Source of the DNA: Owenia fusiformis
Taxonomy: Eukaryota > Annelida > Polychaeta > Sabellida > Oweniidae
Direction of reading: 5' to 3'
Length of the DNA stretch: 64,000 nt
Assembly: GCA_903813345.2 (NCBI GenBank)
Contig: CAIIXF020000001.1
Coordinates: forward strand, 36,613,366-36,677,365
How positions within the stretch are numbered: position 1 is the stretch's first letter; each line of letters starts with the position of its first letter. Both the position numbers and the translations under genes were made by a program. The notes beneath the pieces are model-generated. The model worked only from the letters and a program-made list of their open reading frames with translations, did not search any database and had not been told where the DNA came from. Positions 32,604 to 44,965 of the stretch are shown piece by piece.

Positions 32604-35600
32604 GTGAAAGAAACTTATAGCTTGCAGTGTCATAAAAAATAATACATGTATTAACTTAAGATGACTTGCATTAAAACTAAACTGTACAGCTGACATTTAA
32701 AAGTGAGATATGATGTTAGTATGATGCAGTAAAATGGCGTGCAAGATGGAAACCAATTCAGGAGGGAGTTCAGGAAACTCCCCCACATGTTTTAGTCCTA
32801 AACCGATTAACCAACGCAACCCAATGGAAGGAAGCATGCATTTCTCAATCATCAAACATCCTAAGGAATCCTTGGAGATAATGAACAGTTTACGTAATTC
32901 TCAGAAACTTTGTGATGTCACACTGAGGGCAGGTGACGAACGATTCAAGGCACATAAGTTAGTATTATCGGCAGCTTCCCCATATTTTCGGGCTATGTTT
33001 GCGGGTGGTATGCGCGAGTGTGATATGTCGGATATACCCCTTCAAGGAATATTTCCATGCATTTTATCACAACTTATAAACTTTGCATATACTTCAGAAA
33101 TAAATGTGTCGGAAATGAACGTTTGTAAATTATTACCAGCAGCAACTATGCTGCAAATGTCTCATGTCGTGGATGCGTGTTGTACATTTCTTGAACATCA
33201 ACTGGATCCGAGTAATGCTATAGGTATTGCAGATTTTGCTCACGACCACGGATGCACTGAGTTGTTCCAAAAAGCCAGTGAATTTATACATGTGAATTTT
33301 GTTGATGTAGCAGTACATGATGAGTTTTTACAGTTATCTCCGTGCCAATTAATTGGATTAGTCAAAAGAGACGAATTGAATGTAAAATGTGAATCAGAAG
33401 TATATACTGCAGTCATGAGGTGGGTGGCGCATGATGAAGAAGATCGCAGACCAAAACTTGATTGTTTGATAGCAGCAGTGAGGTGTCATTTTCTTACACC
33501 TTGCTTCATACAGCGACAGTTGAAATACTGTGACTTCCTAAAGAAAACTCCAGCTTGTAAGGACTACCTCGCAAGGATCTTTCAAGATTTGACACTCCAT
33601 AAAAGAATTTCTGTAAAAAGGAGAAAACCTTGTTCTCCACCTGTTATTTTCACTGCTGGAGGCTACCTAAGACACTCACTTAGTAACTTTGAGTGTTATA
33701 ATCCAAATACGAAAGAATGGTTCAAGCTCAGTGATCTACCATTACCACGTAGTGGCCTAAGTGCAGTTACCTTACATGGCATGTTTTATGCTGTAGGTGG
33801 GAGGAACAATTCACCCGAAGGCAACATGGATTCAGCCTCAGTAGACTGTTATGATCCATACATAAATACTTGGAAAAAATGCCACGATATGTCTACACCC
33901 AGGAACAGGGTAGGGTGTGGTGTAATAGATGGATTACTATATGCTGTTGGGGGCTCATATGGGCAAACTCACCATAATTCTGTTGAAAGGTAAGCTACAC
34001 TCTAAATCAGCTCATTTACATGTGATCCCTTTTAGAATATTCAAACGTGAATTGTTAATATAACCATGATCAGAATATTACCATGAACAATGAGACCCAG
34101 ATCAATTTTGTGAATGGGGAATTAAATTCCATTCTATTTCAATTAGCCTGTTTTCTCAAATGAATTGATTTAATTACAACACTGAATAGATCCAGACCTT
34201 ATTCTGTTTAATATCTCAGACAGAATAATAAAGCCTCACTTCTCCTCTGTGTAAGGCCAGGGAAGAAATTACAAGTTTTTACCAACCTACCTACCAAGTC
34301 TTTTTTCGAAAAACCTTTTTCACAATCAAAAAATATAACTAATCTCTAACACAGTAAAAACTGCTCATTTCAAGATTCCTTATACAATTAAATAATGAAT
34401 CATTTGTAGCAGAGGTCAGGCCGATACTTTTTGTAAAATGATTTTGAAACTGCTGCCTGCCTATTAACCAGAAATGTACAAAGGTAGGTTATCGCAAACA
34501 ATTTCAGTAGGTTATATCTTGGATTATGACTATTTTCTGACAATGAAGACAGGTTTATCTTTTAGATCAATTCATTATCTCAAAGAAAATTATATACAGT
34601 AATAATAAAGTCAAACAAACTCGGAGATATTTAACTAGCAATCAATCCATCAACACATGTTTTCAAAGATGTTTACCCCATTTTCACCAAAAATGCAATC
34701 ATTTTTTACAATGTTTAATGCATTACTATTCTTTATTTTGATGTATCAAATAGTTCTTGAAAGAAAAACTTAATTGCTTTAAGATAAGTGTTCCCCATGT
34801 TATTTCTCCATTGAAAAATCTCATGCTATCCATTGGTTTCAGTTCATTTTGGTCATCCAAATTCAGTATCTTTAAAGTCCCTGGAGCAATCAACTTTTCC
34901 TTTTAGGAAATCCAACATGTCTCAAAGCACATTCTAATTATGCATTCAACAATAAAATAAAAGGTTGCATTTTTGGTGAAAATTAGGTCAACATTTTTGA
35001 AAAAGTATGTTGATTGGTCCATTGCCCCTTCAATATCACTTAGGTCTGATTAACTAAATTATCATTATATATACTTTTCTTGAAGATAATGAATGGATCT
35101 AAAAGTTACACCCATGTTCATGATCAGAAAATATTCATAATTCAAGTTAGAATCGTTTGAAATTGTTTGCGATAACCTACGTGCTCCACCAAGTTGTACT
35201 GTGCTAACAGTATATTTTTATGTCACCACCAAAAAGTGGTGACATATTGTTATGGTCTCCTTTTTTTGTGACGGAAGCGATCAGTGGTTGACGTCTGTAC
35301 AAATGATGGTGACATTTTGCATGACATTCATGCCTTTTTTATTTAACAATTTCCTCAAATATAAATCAATTTGAGCTAATTTTTCTAATTGAACAATTTC
35401 CTCCTGAAGATATAAACCAATCCTCACTAATTTTTCTAAAATGTAATCATTGAGCACCTTAGTAGAGGTTGATAGACAGATATTTGAGATATTATTTATT
35501 TACATGTAATTGAAATTGATCAGTACCTCTCCTGCAGTCAATTCACTCTGTATTATACAACTGGTTAACTTGGTCTAATTATGTCAACCTTTGCGCCCTA

Positions 35601-38600
35601 ATTCTGATAAATCTGATGTTTATTTAATATTCATTTTCGTGAAATTGATCCAGACAGAAATATTGATTCCTGTGATCATAAATTGTCAGTTTGGCCTCAA
35701 GTTAATAAAAATAATCAAACACAACACATGTAAACATGATAAACATGTCATATAGGATGTTTCTGGACAAAGTCGAAAATGAAAATGTGTGTCATGGACA
35801 TCTTTCACCGATATAGACTATCCTCCTGCATAATGGTATAGGATGACTGAAGCATAAATAGGACAACACATAAAACATATATTCTTTTAAGACCCAGTGC
35901 TTAGAGTCAGTCTGGTGTTGTGTTCCATGCCATTTAGAATACCACCCTCCCCCCTCATATATAGTACACCCCTTACCGCCACAAGATGGAGGTGGTCCAG
36001 GAGCTTGATACATGACTAGGCTCAGCCTGGTTGGTAAATTTGGGTGGCTGACAAATATATCAAAGTATAAGCAAGAATATAAAAATATAAGTGGCATTGT
36101 TCAAGGCCACCAAGGGTAGCCCAACAAGATTTGCAAATTATCACAATGGCAGTTGGTCTTTCAGTGACTTGCATTAAATAACCAGGCACATTGTACTCTA
36201 ATAATCTTATTTGAATTATTTAATATTAAGAGTACATAATGACTTGCCCATTGTCCACTTTGTATCAGGTTAAACAATTTATGGACTTATATGAACTATT
36301 TGAACCATGAGGAAAGTATATTTTCATGAAAGTTATGACAAAATTGCTCAATTTTAGAAAATTTTAAGCCGAGTATTGATTTTACCATTCACGCCTATTT
36401 TCTATGTATTCGCTCTATTTTCAAATCATGTTCAAGGAGATGATATCGCCTAAGTATTATTTCAGAGATGGTTACTGTATTTTTAGTTGATTTCCACAAT
36501 ATTACATATTTCTACATTTAATTAATTGCTAATACCAATACATGTATCTGTATAAGTTGATAAAACATCATTAATAACATCGTGGAACATAGGCAATGCA
36601 GACAACTTTCTCTTGAGTATGAATCGTATAACTTGCATTGTGATTGATAATAGAGTGTCATATTTCTGTGTCAAGATCAATGTTAAACAAAAGTGGTATT
36701 ATATCCAAGTAGAAAATCATCAGTCCTCAATTCACCTTTTTTAGGCCAGGATTGATCCGTGTACAGTCATGATGTAGCAATTTTATAAAATAGATTCAAT
36801 GACTTCACATAAAATTCTGATCGATCAATGAATTAGACAAAAAGGTACTGACCTGGACCTGTTCAAATATTAGTAATGCATATTCACCATGCTAAATCCC
36901 AGTTAATTACATTATCATGTTTTGTATATATGTATTTATAAATTGATAGTAACAATGAATATTGGCAGCCTAGAAGCAATTTTCACAGTATTCAATTATA
37001 AAGAGTATCAAAGTACATGTACTACGAAAACTGCTTCACATGATAAAGTTTGATATTTGCTACTAGTGCATCAAGGTGTTACCAGAAGTAGCTCAAAAGT
37101 ATCACTGGGCTGCCTTCGGTGCCGGTATTGAAATCAGATGCTTGATGTCATGTGAAGACAATAGCATGTTAAGAAGATGCTAATACAGTGTTCTCCCCAA
37201 AAAAAATTTTTCAATTGGGTGCAAGTTTTCAAGTCAGAAAAAATCAGCGCTCGGTACGCTCACAATATCTCCAGATGGGTGCTTACTTCACTCATTTTTC
37301 AAATCAGAAGTTGAAGTGCAGGTTGCCAACTGGGTGCCAGCTGGGGGGTCTTTTGTCTCAATTAGGGGGGCCCCCGGTAAAAGTGACATGGGGAGATCAC
37401 TGTAATATCTTACCTCTCCCTCAATAAACTATAGCTGCACTCTGATTCTGATTTCATTGGCATGTCTGACAACAAGTATATATGAATAATTAAAACTATA
37501 GGCAATATCTTCAGAAATTATGATTTAACATGGAAATACATGTACATGTAGCTGCAAATTTGGTAAAACAACCAGAGAAAATCACCTGTTGCTAATGAAA
37601 GTGATCTGAGGTATTGCCGGAAGTACCTTTAAGGTGGCATTCTGGCCTATATTGAAACCCCTGGACTATACATGAGTCGAGTAATCTTAAGGGTTATTAA
37701 TGATTCCAGGTATGATCCCGATTCAGATACATGGACCCTGGTGGCCCCCATGAAGACCCGACGTATAGGGGTAGGAGTGGCAGTGGTGAACAGACTTCTT
37801 TATGCTGTCGGGGGCTTTGATGGTGCTAATAGGCTCAACAGTATTGAGTGTTATTGCCCAGAGAAGGACGAGTGGGTTGAAAAAGCTCCCATGAATAAAA
37901 CTAGGAGTGGCGCAGGTATTAATTAAATAAAAATATGATTTTGCATTTATATTTATTTTCTAGATTTTAATAATTAAAAGTCACAGTAGGTATTTTATGA
38001 TTGTTTATTTTTTTATTAATTATCTATATTTGCTGAATATATACAAGTATTGACTGTACCTAAGATATTAATATCTATAATGTTTCTGTTTATAAGCTCT
38101 GTCTGCAATGATCAATATTTTCCCCTCTCTATGTAATTTTAACCTGACAAGGTCAATGACTGTGGCTCTTTTACTTAATGTATGCCCAGGGAGGATGTTG
38201 AATGTGACCTTTTATTTATTTTAAAAGTACTTTTAAAACCTTACTTATTTACACCAGACTAACTTGATGGATGATAATTGTTAACCTTAGCACGTAGTCT
38301 TGCTAAAATGGCTGAGTCATTCTCAAGGTGAACTTTGACTTTGACCATTTTAATCATTGTTTTATAAATATATAATATAGGCCTACATGTATATGCTGGT
38401 CATGTTCATGAATATTTTATTTTCATATGAGACAGGTCACGTTTGTAGACACATTTCTTGGTTAGATATTAATTTAAAAGCATTTTGCCTACCTTGTAGA
38501 GATATTAACCTGTGAACTCAGACATCGATTAGGTCTTTTTATAAAAATACATTTAGGTTTTATCAAAAATGTTCATATCACAAGGGGGTTGTATAACCAG

Positions 38601-41600
38601 AGGCCTATAAATAACTTTATGATAAAGTGTATATATTTTGTAGTAGAATGATGAAGACATGATTAAACTTAATAATCAAACAACAAAAGAATGGTGTCAC
38701 TGATTTCATTTTTTATTTACTTAAAGCTAGAAACATTTTGATCTTTATGTAAGGAATATTAGAGTAGGGGATTAAAATTATGTATCCATATAAAGGAAAA
38801 AGACTCATTCCAATAAGTGTGATATCACAAAATTTATATGTCCTAAAGCTGAACATTTATCAAATCATTGCTCCTATCCTATAGCATGGAGCCACCCTTT
38901 GTCAGGAAACAACATGTTTCCCAACTATCAACTCTTGTTTAATAAGGGAGCATGTTAAAAGTTCAATGTAGGATTATTAACTGTATTTGCACAGTTAATC
39001 TGTGACCTCCCTACCCCCCCCCCTCATAACTGTGTTTGAGAAATGTTGATATGCATTGTTTTGAAAGTATATTACATAACATGTAATATAGTCATTTTTA
39101 TAACTATTCAAATCTGTATTTCTGTACATTATCAGCAGTAGGTTTAATACTGGACAAGTTTATCGTGACTTGTGAATTCAGTATCACTGTTAAAAACAAA
39201 TGAATAGCCGCTCATTTTTATCGCACTTTGAAAAAGTGCTATATTGTCGTCGTCTTGTGCTGTTGGGCGGGCGTGCGGTTGTGCAGTGCAGACGTGCGGG
39301 CGGCACATAAACCAAATCTTGTCATCAAATTTCCAGGATAACTGCTTACCTGTTCAACTTGAAATTTTTACAGATGCAAGAGCAGACTAGTACCAAGATC
39401 TGATTAGGTTAAGGGCATGCTGGGTAAACTACGTGGCGGCCATTTTGAATTTTTCAACAAATCTTGTCATCAAAATTCCAGGAAAACCACTTATCCGTTC
39501 CACTTGAAATTTTTACAGATGCAAGAACAGACTATTGTCAAGATCTGATTAGGTTTTGGGTATGCTGGCTGAATTACATGGTGGCCATTTTGAATTTTTC
39601 TATTTGGCGGCCATTTTGAATTTTTCAACTTGCTCCAAATTGACCAAATTTTTTTTTAAAAACATCTACAAGTTCTCAGAAGTTCAAATCTGACCTTAGA
39701 TTTCAGATTTGACCTTTCATCCACCTTCAGTGACCTTGAAAAGGTCAAAAAAGTTGATTTTCTAAATTGATATTTTGGATTTAAATTTAGGTCAGCTTAA
39801 TTACAAAACACCTACTGAGGTCTGAAAAAGTGAAATTTTCAAGGTCGAAGGTCAAGGTCATTAAACTAGGTCACAAATGATGTTATCCAAGTTTCTCAAA
39901 GTTTGAGACTACAAATCAATTCTTGTCATCAAAATTCCAAGAAAACCGCTAACCTGTTCAACTTGAAATTTTTACACATGCAATAGCAGACTAGTGCCAA
40001 GATCTGATTAGGTTTAGGGCATGCTGGGTAAACTACGTGGTGGCCATTTTGAATTTTTCAACAAATCTTGTAATCAAAATTCCAGGAAAACCACTTATCC
40101 GTTCAACTTGAAATTTTTACAGATGCAAGAGCAGACTATTGCCAAGATCTGATTAGGTTTTGGGTATGCTGGCTGAATAACATGGTGGCCATTTTGAATT
40201 TTTCAATTTGGCGGCCATTTTGAATTTTTCAACTTGCTCCAAATTGACCAAATTTTTTTTTTAAAAACATCTACAAGTTCTCAGAAGTTCAAATCTGACC
40301 TTAGATTTCAGATTGGACCTTTCGTTGACCTTCAGTGACCTTTAAAAGGTCAAAAATTTGATTTTCTAAATTGATATTTTGGATTTAAATTTAGGTCAGC
40401 TTAATTACAAAACACCTACTGAGGTCTGAAAAAGTGAAATTTTCAAGGTCGAAGGTCATCAAATAAGGTCACAAACAATGTTATCTAAATTTTCCCAAAG
40501 TTCAAGACTACAAATAAATTCTTGTCATCAAAATTGCAGGAAAACCGCTAACCTTGTCAACTTGAAATGTTTACAGATGCAAGAGCAGACTAGTGCCAAG
40601 GTCTGATTAGGTTTTGGCCATGCTGGGTAAATTGCATGGTGGCCAGTTTGCTCTTCAAAGTGCGATATTTATCACTGTGTGTCTTGTTTGTATAATATTA
40701 CTTTTGTTGTGTACGTGTTTTTTTTATTTTTCATACCAGAAGTGCACTGGACAATAAGAGCATGCACTAAGAAAATTCCCGGGAACAATGTCGGAATGCT
40801 AACTTTTAAGACCAATGACCCCCCTAACTGTGCAAATACAGTTAATTTTCCGATATCAATCTTTTGAAATGCTCCCTACTGTTTGTACATATTGGTGGGA
40901 ATATGTAGACAGCCATTTGGCAGGATGTATGTGAGTTCTCTATTAAGTCAGACTATTGATGGGTGAATTTTTCAAAATTCATATCTTTCAACTGTTTGAC
41001 AGTGTTCTGTGATGGACCAGAATATAGAATCAATGCCAATATAAACCAATAAAAAATAAAATCCAATAAAAGTAACACTTGGAATGAGCCCTATTGTACT
41101 GATGACCTCTATAATACAATATTAAGAATAAGTTTGTAGGTGTAATGGCTGTCAAGCGCAAACAGGAAGTAAATTATTTTTCGAAGAAGTATGACATCAT
41201 CTTAATACAAAGTGTGATCATGTGTCTTTAACATTTTCTGAGCACATTGCAATGTTTCTTTGTTCAGACCATGAACCGACCATCAAAGCATATATGCCAA
41301 TAAGCTATCAAAGAGAATTGATTTTGGGGTTGCAGATTGCCATTATAAGGATACAAAGTACATTTTAATGTTTTGAAAGTGTGGCCCAGGTATAGACCAT
41401 CAAGATATAGATGGCATCATAGGGAACCAGATTGGTATCATGTTGACACAAAGTAATGTGTTTGTAATATTGTATAAGCACATTTCAGTGTTTCAGTGTG
41501 CGGGCCATGTACAGACCATCAAAACATATATCTCAAACAAAGGGGAATGATTCTAAGGTAGTATGTTGGGATTATAGGCAGGAATATTAGCATCATAAGG

Positions 41601-44325
41601 AGACAGATTGGCATCATGTTGATACAAAGTAATGTGTTTGTAGTATTGTATGAGCACATTTCAGTGTTTCAGTGTGCGGGTCATGTACAGACCATCAAAA
41701 CGTGTCAAACAAGTTATCAAAGGGGAATGATCTTAAGAGAGTTGATTCGCATCATAAGAAGGGAGATTGGCATTATATGGAACCAGATTGGCATCATGTT
41801 GATACAAAGTAATGTGTTTGTAATATTGTATAAGCACATTTCAGTGTTTCAGTGTGCGGGCCATGTACAGACCATCAAAACATGTTGAACAAGTTATCAA
41901 ACGGGAATGATTCTTAGAGAGTTGATTCGCATTATAAGAAGGCAGATTGGCATGATATGGAACCAGATTGGCATCATGTTGATACAAAGTAATGTGTTTG
42001 TAATATTGTATGAGCACATTTCAGTGTATCAGTGTGCGGGTCATGTACAGACCATCAAAACGTGTCAAACAAGTTATCAAAGGGGAATGATCTTAAGAGA
42101 GTTGATTGGCATCATAAGAAGGGAGATTGGCATTATATGGAACCAGATTGGCATCATGTTGATACAAAGTAATGTGTTTGTAATATTGTATAAGCACATT
42201 TCAGTGTTTCAGTGTGCGGGCCATGTACAGACCATCAAAACATGTTGAACAAGTTATCAAAGGGGAATGATCTTAAGAGAGTTGATTGGCATCATAAGAA
42301 GGGAGATTGGCATTATATGGAACCAGATTGGCATCATGTTGATACAAAGTAATGTGTTTGTAATATTGTATAAGCACATTTCAGTGTTTCAGTGTGCGGG
42401 CCATGTACAGACCATCAAAACATGTTGAACAAGTTATCAAAGGGGAATGATCTTAAGAGAGTTGATTGGCATCATAAGAAGGGAGATTGGCATTATATGG
42501 AACCAGATTGGCATCATGTTGATACAAAGTAATGTGTTTGTAATATTGTATGAGCACATTTCGGTGTTTCAGTGTGCGGGCCATGTACAGACCATCAAAC
42601 CATCAATTGGCAAAAAAAAAGAATTAACACAGACAGGGTCTTCATAAAAAACTAATGTATTGATAATGACCTGTTAACAAAAAAGTGTCAAGTAATAAAC
42701 TGGAAAAAAAACAAAAAACAAGTGAGGCAAAATTGCAAGCTTATGGATACTTATTTGTTTAGTACGTATAATGTATTTAGAAGATGTTTTAGTGGCATTT
42801 CATCACAATTGTTAGTTTCATATGGTAATCTGCCTCATCCTGTAGTCACATAATGTCCATCACCCATCATGATCTTTTAGTTACACAGCATCCTTTGTAA
42901 TATCCTTTTTAATATAATATTACAATGTAGTTTGATTTTGCTAATGTAAAAGATGCATTCAGTTTCTTTTTGTTTTTGGGGGGGGGAGGTTGAGAGAGGC
43001 ACAAAGGATTAAATTTTTATGAAGAATGATCAAATGTTGTTTAGCTAACCATACACATTCACATTACATATTTCTCTGCGCTTGTCAAGAAAATGAATAT
43101 ATATTGCAGATAGAGGAATAAGTACACAAAATAAATAAATAAAAGTACATAAAACTCATCTCTGTTTTGCATGTATGTACATGTACGCATAGCATAAAGA
43201 AACATACTGTTGTCATGGCAGCATCTTACAACATAAACTTTGTTTTATACTTTCAGTGACTGGTATAATGAAATATACAAAAAAATTAATTATGTTGAAA
43301 CTTAAAACATTTATATGCAATCACATTGAAAGATATTTAATTACCCTGAATTCATTGTCTGTTATTGTCTGGTATACTACCATCCGAATAGGAGGTCAAA
43401 GCTCCACTTTTATGCTCACAAATAAAATGCAGAGCTATCATGACATGTTGGGTGATGGTAGGCTGTGATTGACTTGGTGTGAAAAGAATGATAACATAAA
43501 GAGTGAAATAACCATGTCTTCTTGCAAAGGATATGCCCCAATCAATGATTGTGATAATATTCAAGATAGTCAATTGTTTTGATTTCTCGATTGTTTTCTT
43601 TTAGGAGTTACTGGGATGGACCAGTATGTTTACACAGTGGGGGGATATGATAGTAGTAACCAATTGAGTTCTGTAGAGAGATTCAATACAGAGACAAACC
43701 AATGGGAGACTGTGGCGCAGATGAACAGTCCACGTAGTGCACTTAGTATAGCAGTTCTCGCTGGCAGGTTATATGCACTGGGTACGTTTTTTATTCATAT
43801 TATTCAATTATCCCCACCGAATGTAGTTCGTGAGGGATATAAAGAAGGTGTCTGTCAGTTTGTCCGTCCATTGTCAGTTCGTTCGTTCGTCTGTCGGGGC
43901 AATAACAATACTATTTGATGGATTTGGTTCAAATTTTATAGGCTTATGCCTTAAAGAAAGTAGGACCTCTGCTTGTGATGGAATTTTCAGTATGGTCACT
44001 TAATTTAAAATTCCCATCAATTTTAGTTCAAATTTTATAGATGGCCACTGAATTTCAAAATGGCCAACATTCTCTCTTTCCATCAAACATTAATTTGTAG
44101 GCATGCTAGATTTACCTTACTAGTTCCCTTGATCCCTTCCAAAAGTAGATCGCTGACAATATCAAGATATGATTAATATTTTCAGGTGGTTATGATGGCA
44201 ATGACTTCCTTGCTTCTGTAGAGGCGTATGATCCTGAACGTAATGAGTGGAGGATCATAACCCAGATGAGCTGTGGTAGGAGTGGACATGGGGTAGCAGT
44301 GGGCATGGAGCCCTGTTTGAAGTAA
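32604..44325 (+). CDS. KEAP1: KEAP1, Kelch-like ECH-associated protein 1
   Basis: Four coding exons: 32734-33989 (its exon begins at acceptor 32603), 37710-37915, 43605-43781 and 44186-44325 (TAA). Phases 2-1-1 join to 592 residues (human about 624). BTB 50-152, BACK 160-285, six Kelch blades 306-590. The family links Cullin-3 to NRF2 and releases it on electrophile modification. Equivalents of the human pocket residues Y334, S363, R380, N382, R415, R483, S508, Y525, Q530, S555, Y572 and S602 (numbers from memory) are all present. Sensor cysteines C226, C273, C288 and C613 are conserved as C204, C251, C266 and C590. C151 is replaced by N129, with a Cys at 131. The human C-terminal Cys-rich tail is missing; the protein ends MEPCLK. 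Confidence 0.95.
32734..33989 (+). CDS. KEAP1: KEAP1 exon: BTB, BACK and first Kelch blades
   Basis: ATG at 32734 follows a purine-rich context (gtaaaATGG). The exon encodes [20 protein letters not shown] (BTB), [19 protein letters not shown] (BTB-BACK junction, nearly identical to human), RCHFLTP with C251, and two full Kelch blades with [13 protein letters not shown]. The donor is GAAAG|GTAAGC. Packing the whole BTB-BACK region into one long exon is common in this family. Confidence 0.95.
34484..35180. mobile_element. about 700-bp foldback MITE in KEAP1 intron 1
   Basis: GTAGGTTATCGCAAACAATT (34484) and AATTGTTTGCGATAACCTAC (ending 35180) are inverted termini. Similarity continues inward for about 120 bp per arm. 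There is no ORF. Confidence 0.85.
35218..35340. repeat. dispersed 'tatgtcaccacc...tggtgacattttgca' repeat
   Basis: This copy contains an immediate hairpin (gtcaccaccaaaaagtggtgac) and ends with 'gatggtgacattttgcatga'. Related copies lie at 865-960, 6045-6150 and 16575-16720 in either orientation, always in introns. Confidence 0.6.
37710..37915 (+). CDS. KEAP1: KEAP1 exon: middle Kelch blades
   Basis: Acceptor ttccag|GTATG and donor GCAG|GTATTA. It encodes [20 protein letters not shown] then [11 protein letters not shown] and RSGAG, including the equivalents of human R483 and S508. Confidence 0.95.
38946..40876. mobile_element. GGGAGCA-terminal element with nested insertion (copy 2)
   Basis: Ends GGGAGCATGTTAAAAG (after TAA, 38943) and CTTTTGAAATGCTCCC (before TAC). 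Flanks inside the ends match copy 1 at 31605-32428 ('cctcataactg..tgagaaatgttgatatgc', 'gggaacaatgt..ggaa', 'ccaatgacccccctaactgt'). The extra length comes from a nested element at about 39217-40671. Confidence 0.85.
39217..40671. mobile_element. nested element with ATCGCACTTTGA ends and 610-bp internal duplication
   Basis: Begins 'tatcgcactttgaaaaagtg' and ends 'cttcaaagtgcgatatttat', a short inverted pair. Inside are two and a partial third copy of a roughly 610-bp unit (about 39318-39910, 39925-40520, 40521-40650), each with 'aacttgaaatttttacagat', 'aagatctgattaggtt' and 'ggtggccattttgaattttt'. It sits inside copy 2 of the GGGAGCA family, so it is the younger insertion. Confidence 0.75.
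41230..42600. repeat. 180-bp tandem array in KEAP1 intron 2
   Basis: About seven copies. The word gatacaaagtaatgtgtttg recurs at exactly 180-bp steps (41620, 41800, 41980, 42160, 42340, 42520); outer copies are more degenerate. Since 180 is a multiple of three, open frames of 90-113 codons run through neighbouring units; these are not genes. Confidence 0.95.
43605..43781 (+). CDS. KEAP1: KEAP1 exon: fifth Kelch blade
   Basis: Acceptor ttttag|GAGTTAC, donor CTGG|GTACGT. It encodes [20 protein letters not shown] and [12 protein letters not shown], including Y525, Q530 and S555 equivalents. Confidence 0.95.
44186..44325 (+). CDS. KEAP1: KEAP1 last coding exon
   Basis: Acceptor tttcag|GTGG. It encodes [20 protein letters not shown] and [17 protein letters not shown], then TAA. 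The Y572, S602 and C613 equivalents are here. The reading frame ends exactly where the Kelch propeller closes. Confidence 0.95.
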
Positions 44326-44396
44326 ATGCACCTATAGAATAGCAGGCATGACTTAACGATATTATGTGCACAGTGTACCTTGCATGGTGCAAGTCT

Positions 44397-44965
44397 AGTG
44401 AATACTTGCATGACTATTTAAGGGCTTTTATGTGCACGGTGCATGTCTATGGAATACCTGCATAACTAGTTAAGGGCTTTTATTTGCATTGTGCATATCT
44501 ATGGAATACCTGCATGACTAGTTAAGGGCTCTTATTTGCATGGTGCAAGTCTATTGAATACTGGCGCAACTAGTTAAGGGCTCTTATTGGCATGGTGCAA
44601 GTCTATGGAATATCTGAATGACTAGTTAAGGGCTTTTATGTGCATGGTGCATATCTATGGAATACCTGCATGACTAGTTAAGGGCTCTTATTTGCATGGT
44701 GCAAGTCTATTGGATACTGGCGCAACTAGTTAAGGGCTCTTATTGGCATGGTGCAAGTCTATGGAATATCTGCATGACTAGTTAAGGGCTTTTATGTGCA
44801 TGGTGCATGTCTATGGAATACCTGCATAACTAGTTAAGGGCTCTTATTTGCATGGTGCAAGTCTATGGAATATCTGCATGACTAGTTAAGGGCTTTTATG
44901 TGCATTGTGCATGTCTATGGAATACCTGCATGACTAGTTGAGGGCTTTTATGTGCATGTCTAGCG
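44397..44965. repeat. 52-bp tandem array after the KEAP1 stop
   Basis: About eleven copies of a unit containing 'gactagttaagggctctta', 'tttgcatggtgcaagtctat' and 'ggaatacctgcat'. It starts about 70 bp after the TAA, so it probably lies in the 3' UTR. Confidence 0.9.

Larger units (their letters stand above)
33990..37709. other. KEAP1: KEAP1 intron 1, remaining content
   Basis: Apart from the elements at 34484-35180 and 35218-35340, the intron is AT-rich and I see no exon-like sequence. A C-rich patch at 35930-36000 (accaccctcccccctcatat) resembles 52715-52760 and may be another dispersed repeat. Confidence 0.5.

Noticed and set aside
33133-33318. Minus-strand 61-codon frame
   Set aside because: Antisense shadow of the KEAP1 BTB/BACK exon.
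41230-42600. CRISPR-like regular repeat
   Set aside because: Units are contiguous 180-bp copies with no unique spacers, and the genome is eukaryotic.
41616-42647. Tandem open frames of 66-113 codons
   Set aside because: They come from the 180-bp repeat unit, whose length is a multiple of three, inside a KEAP1 intron.
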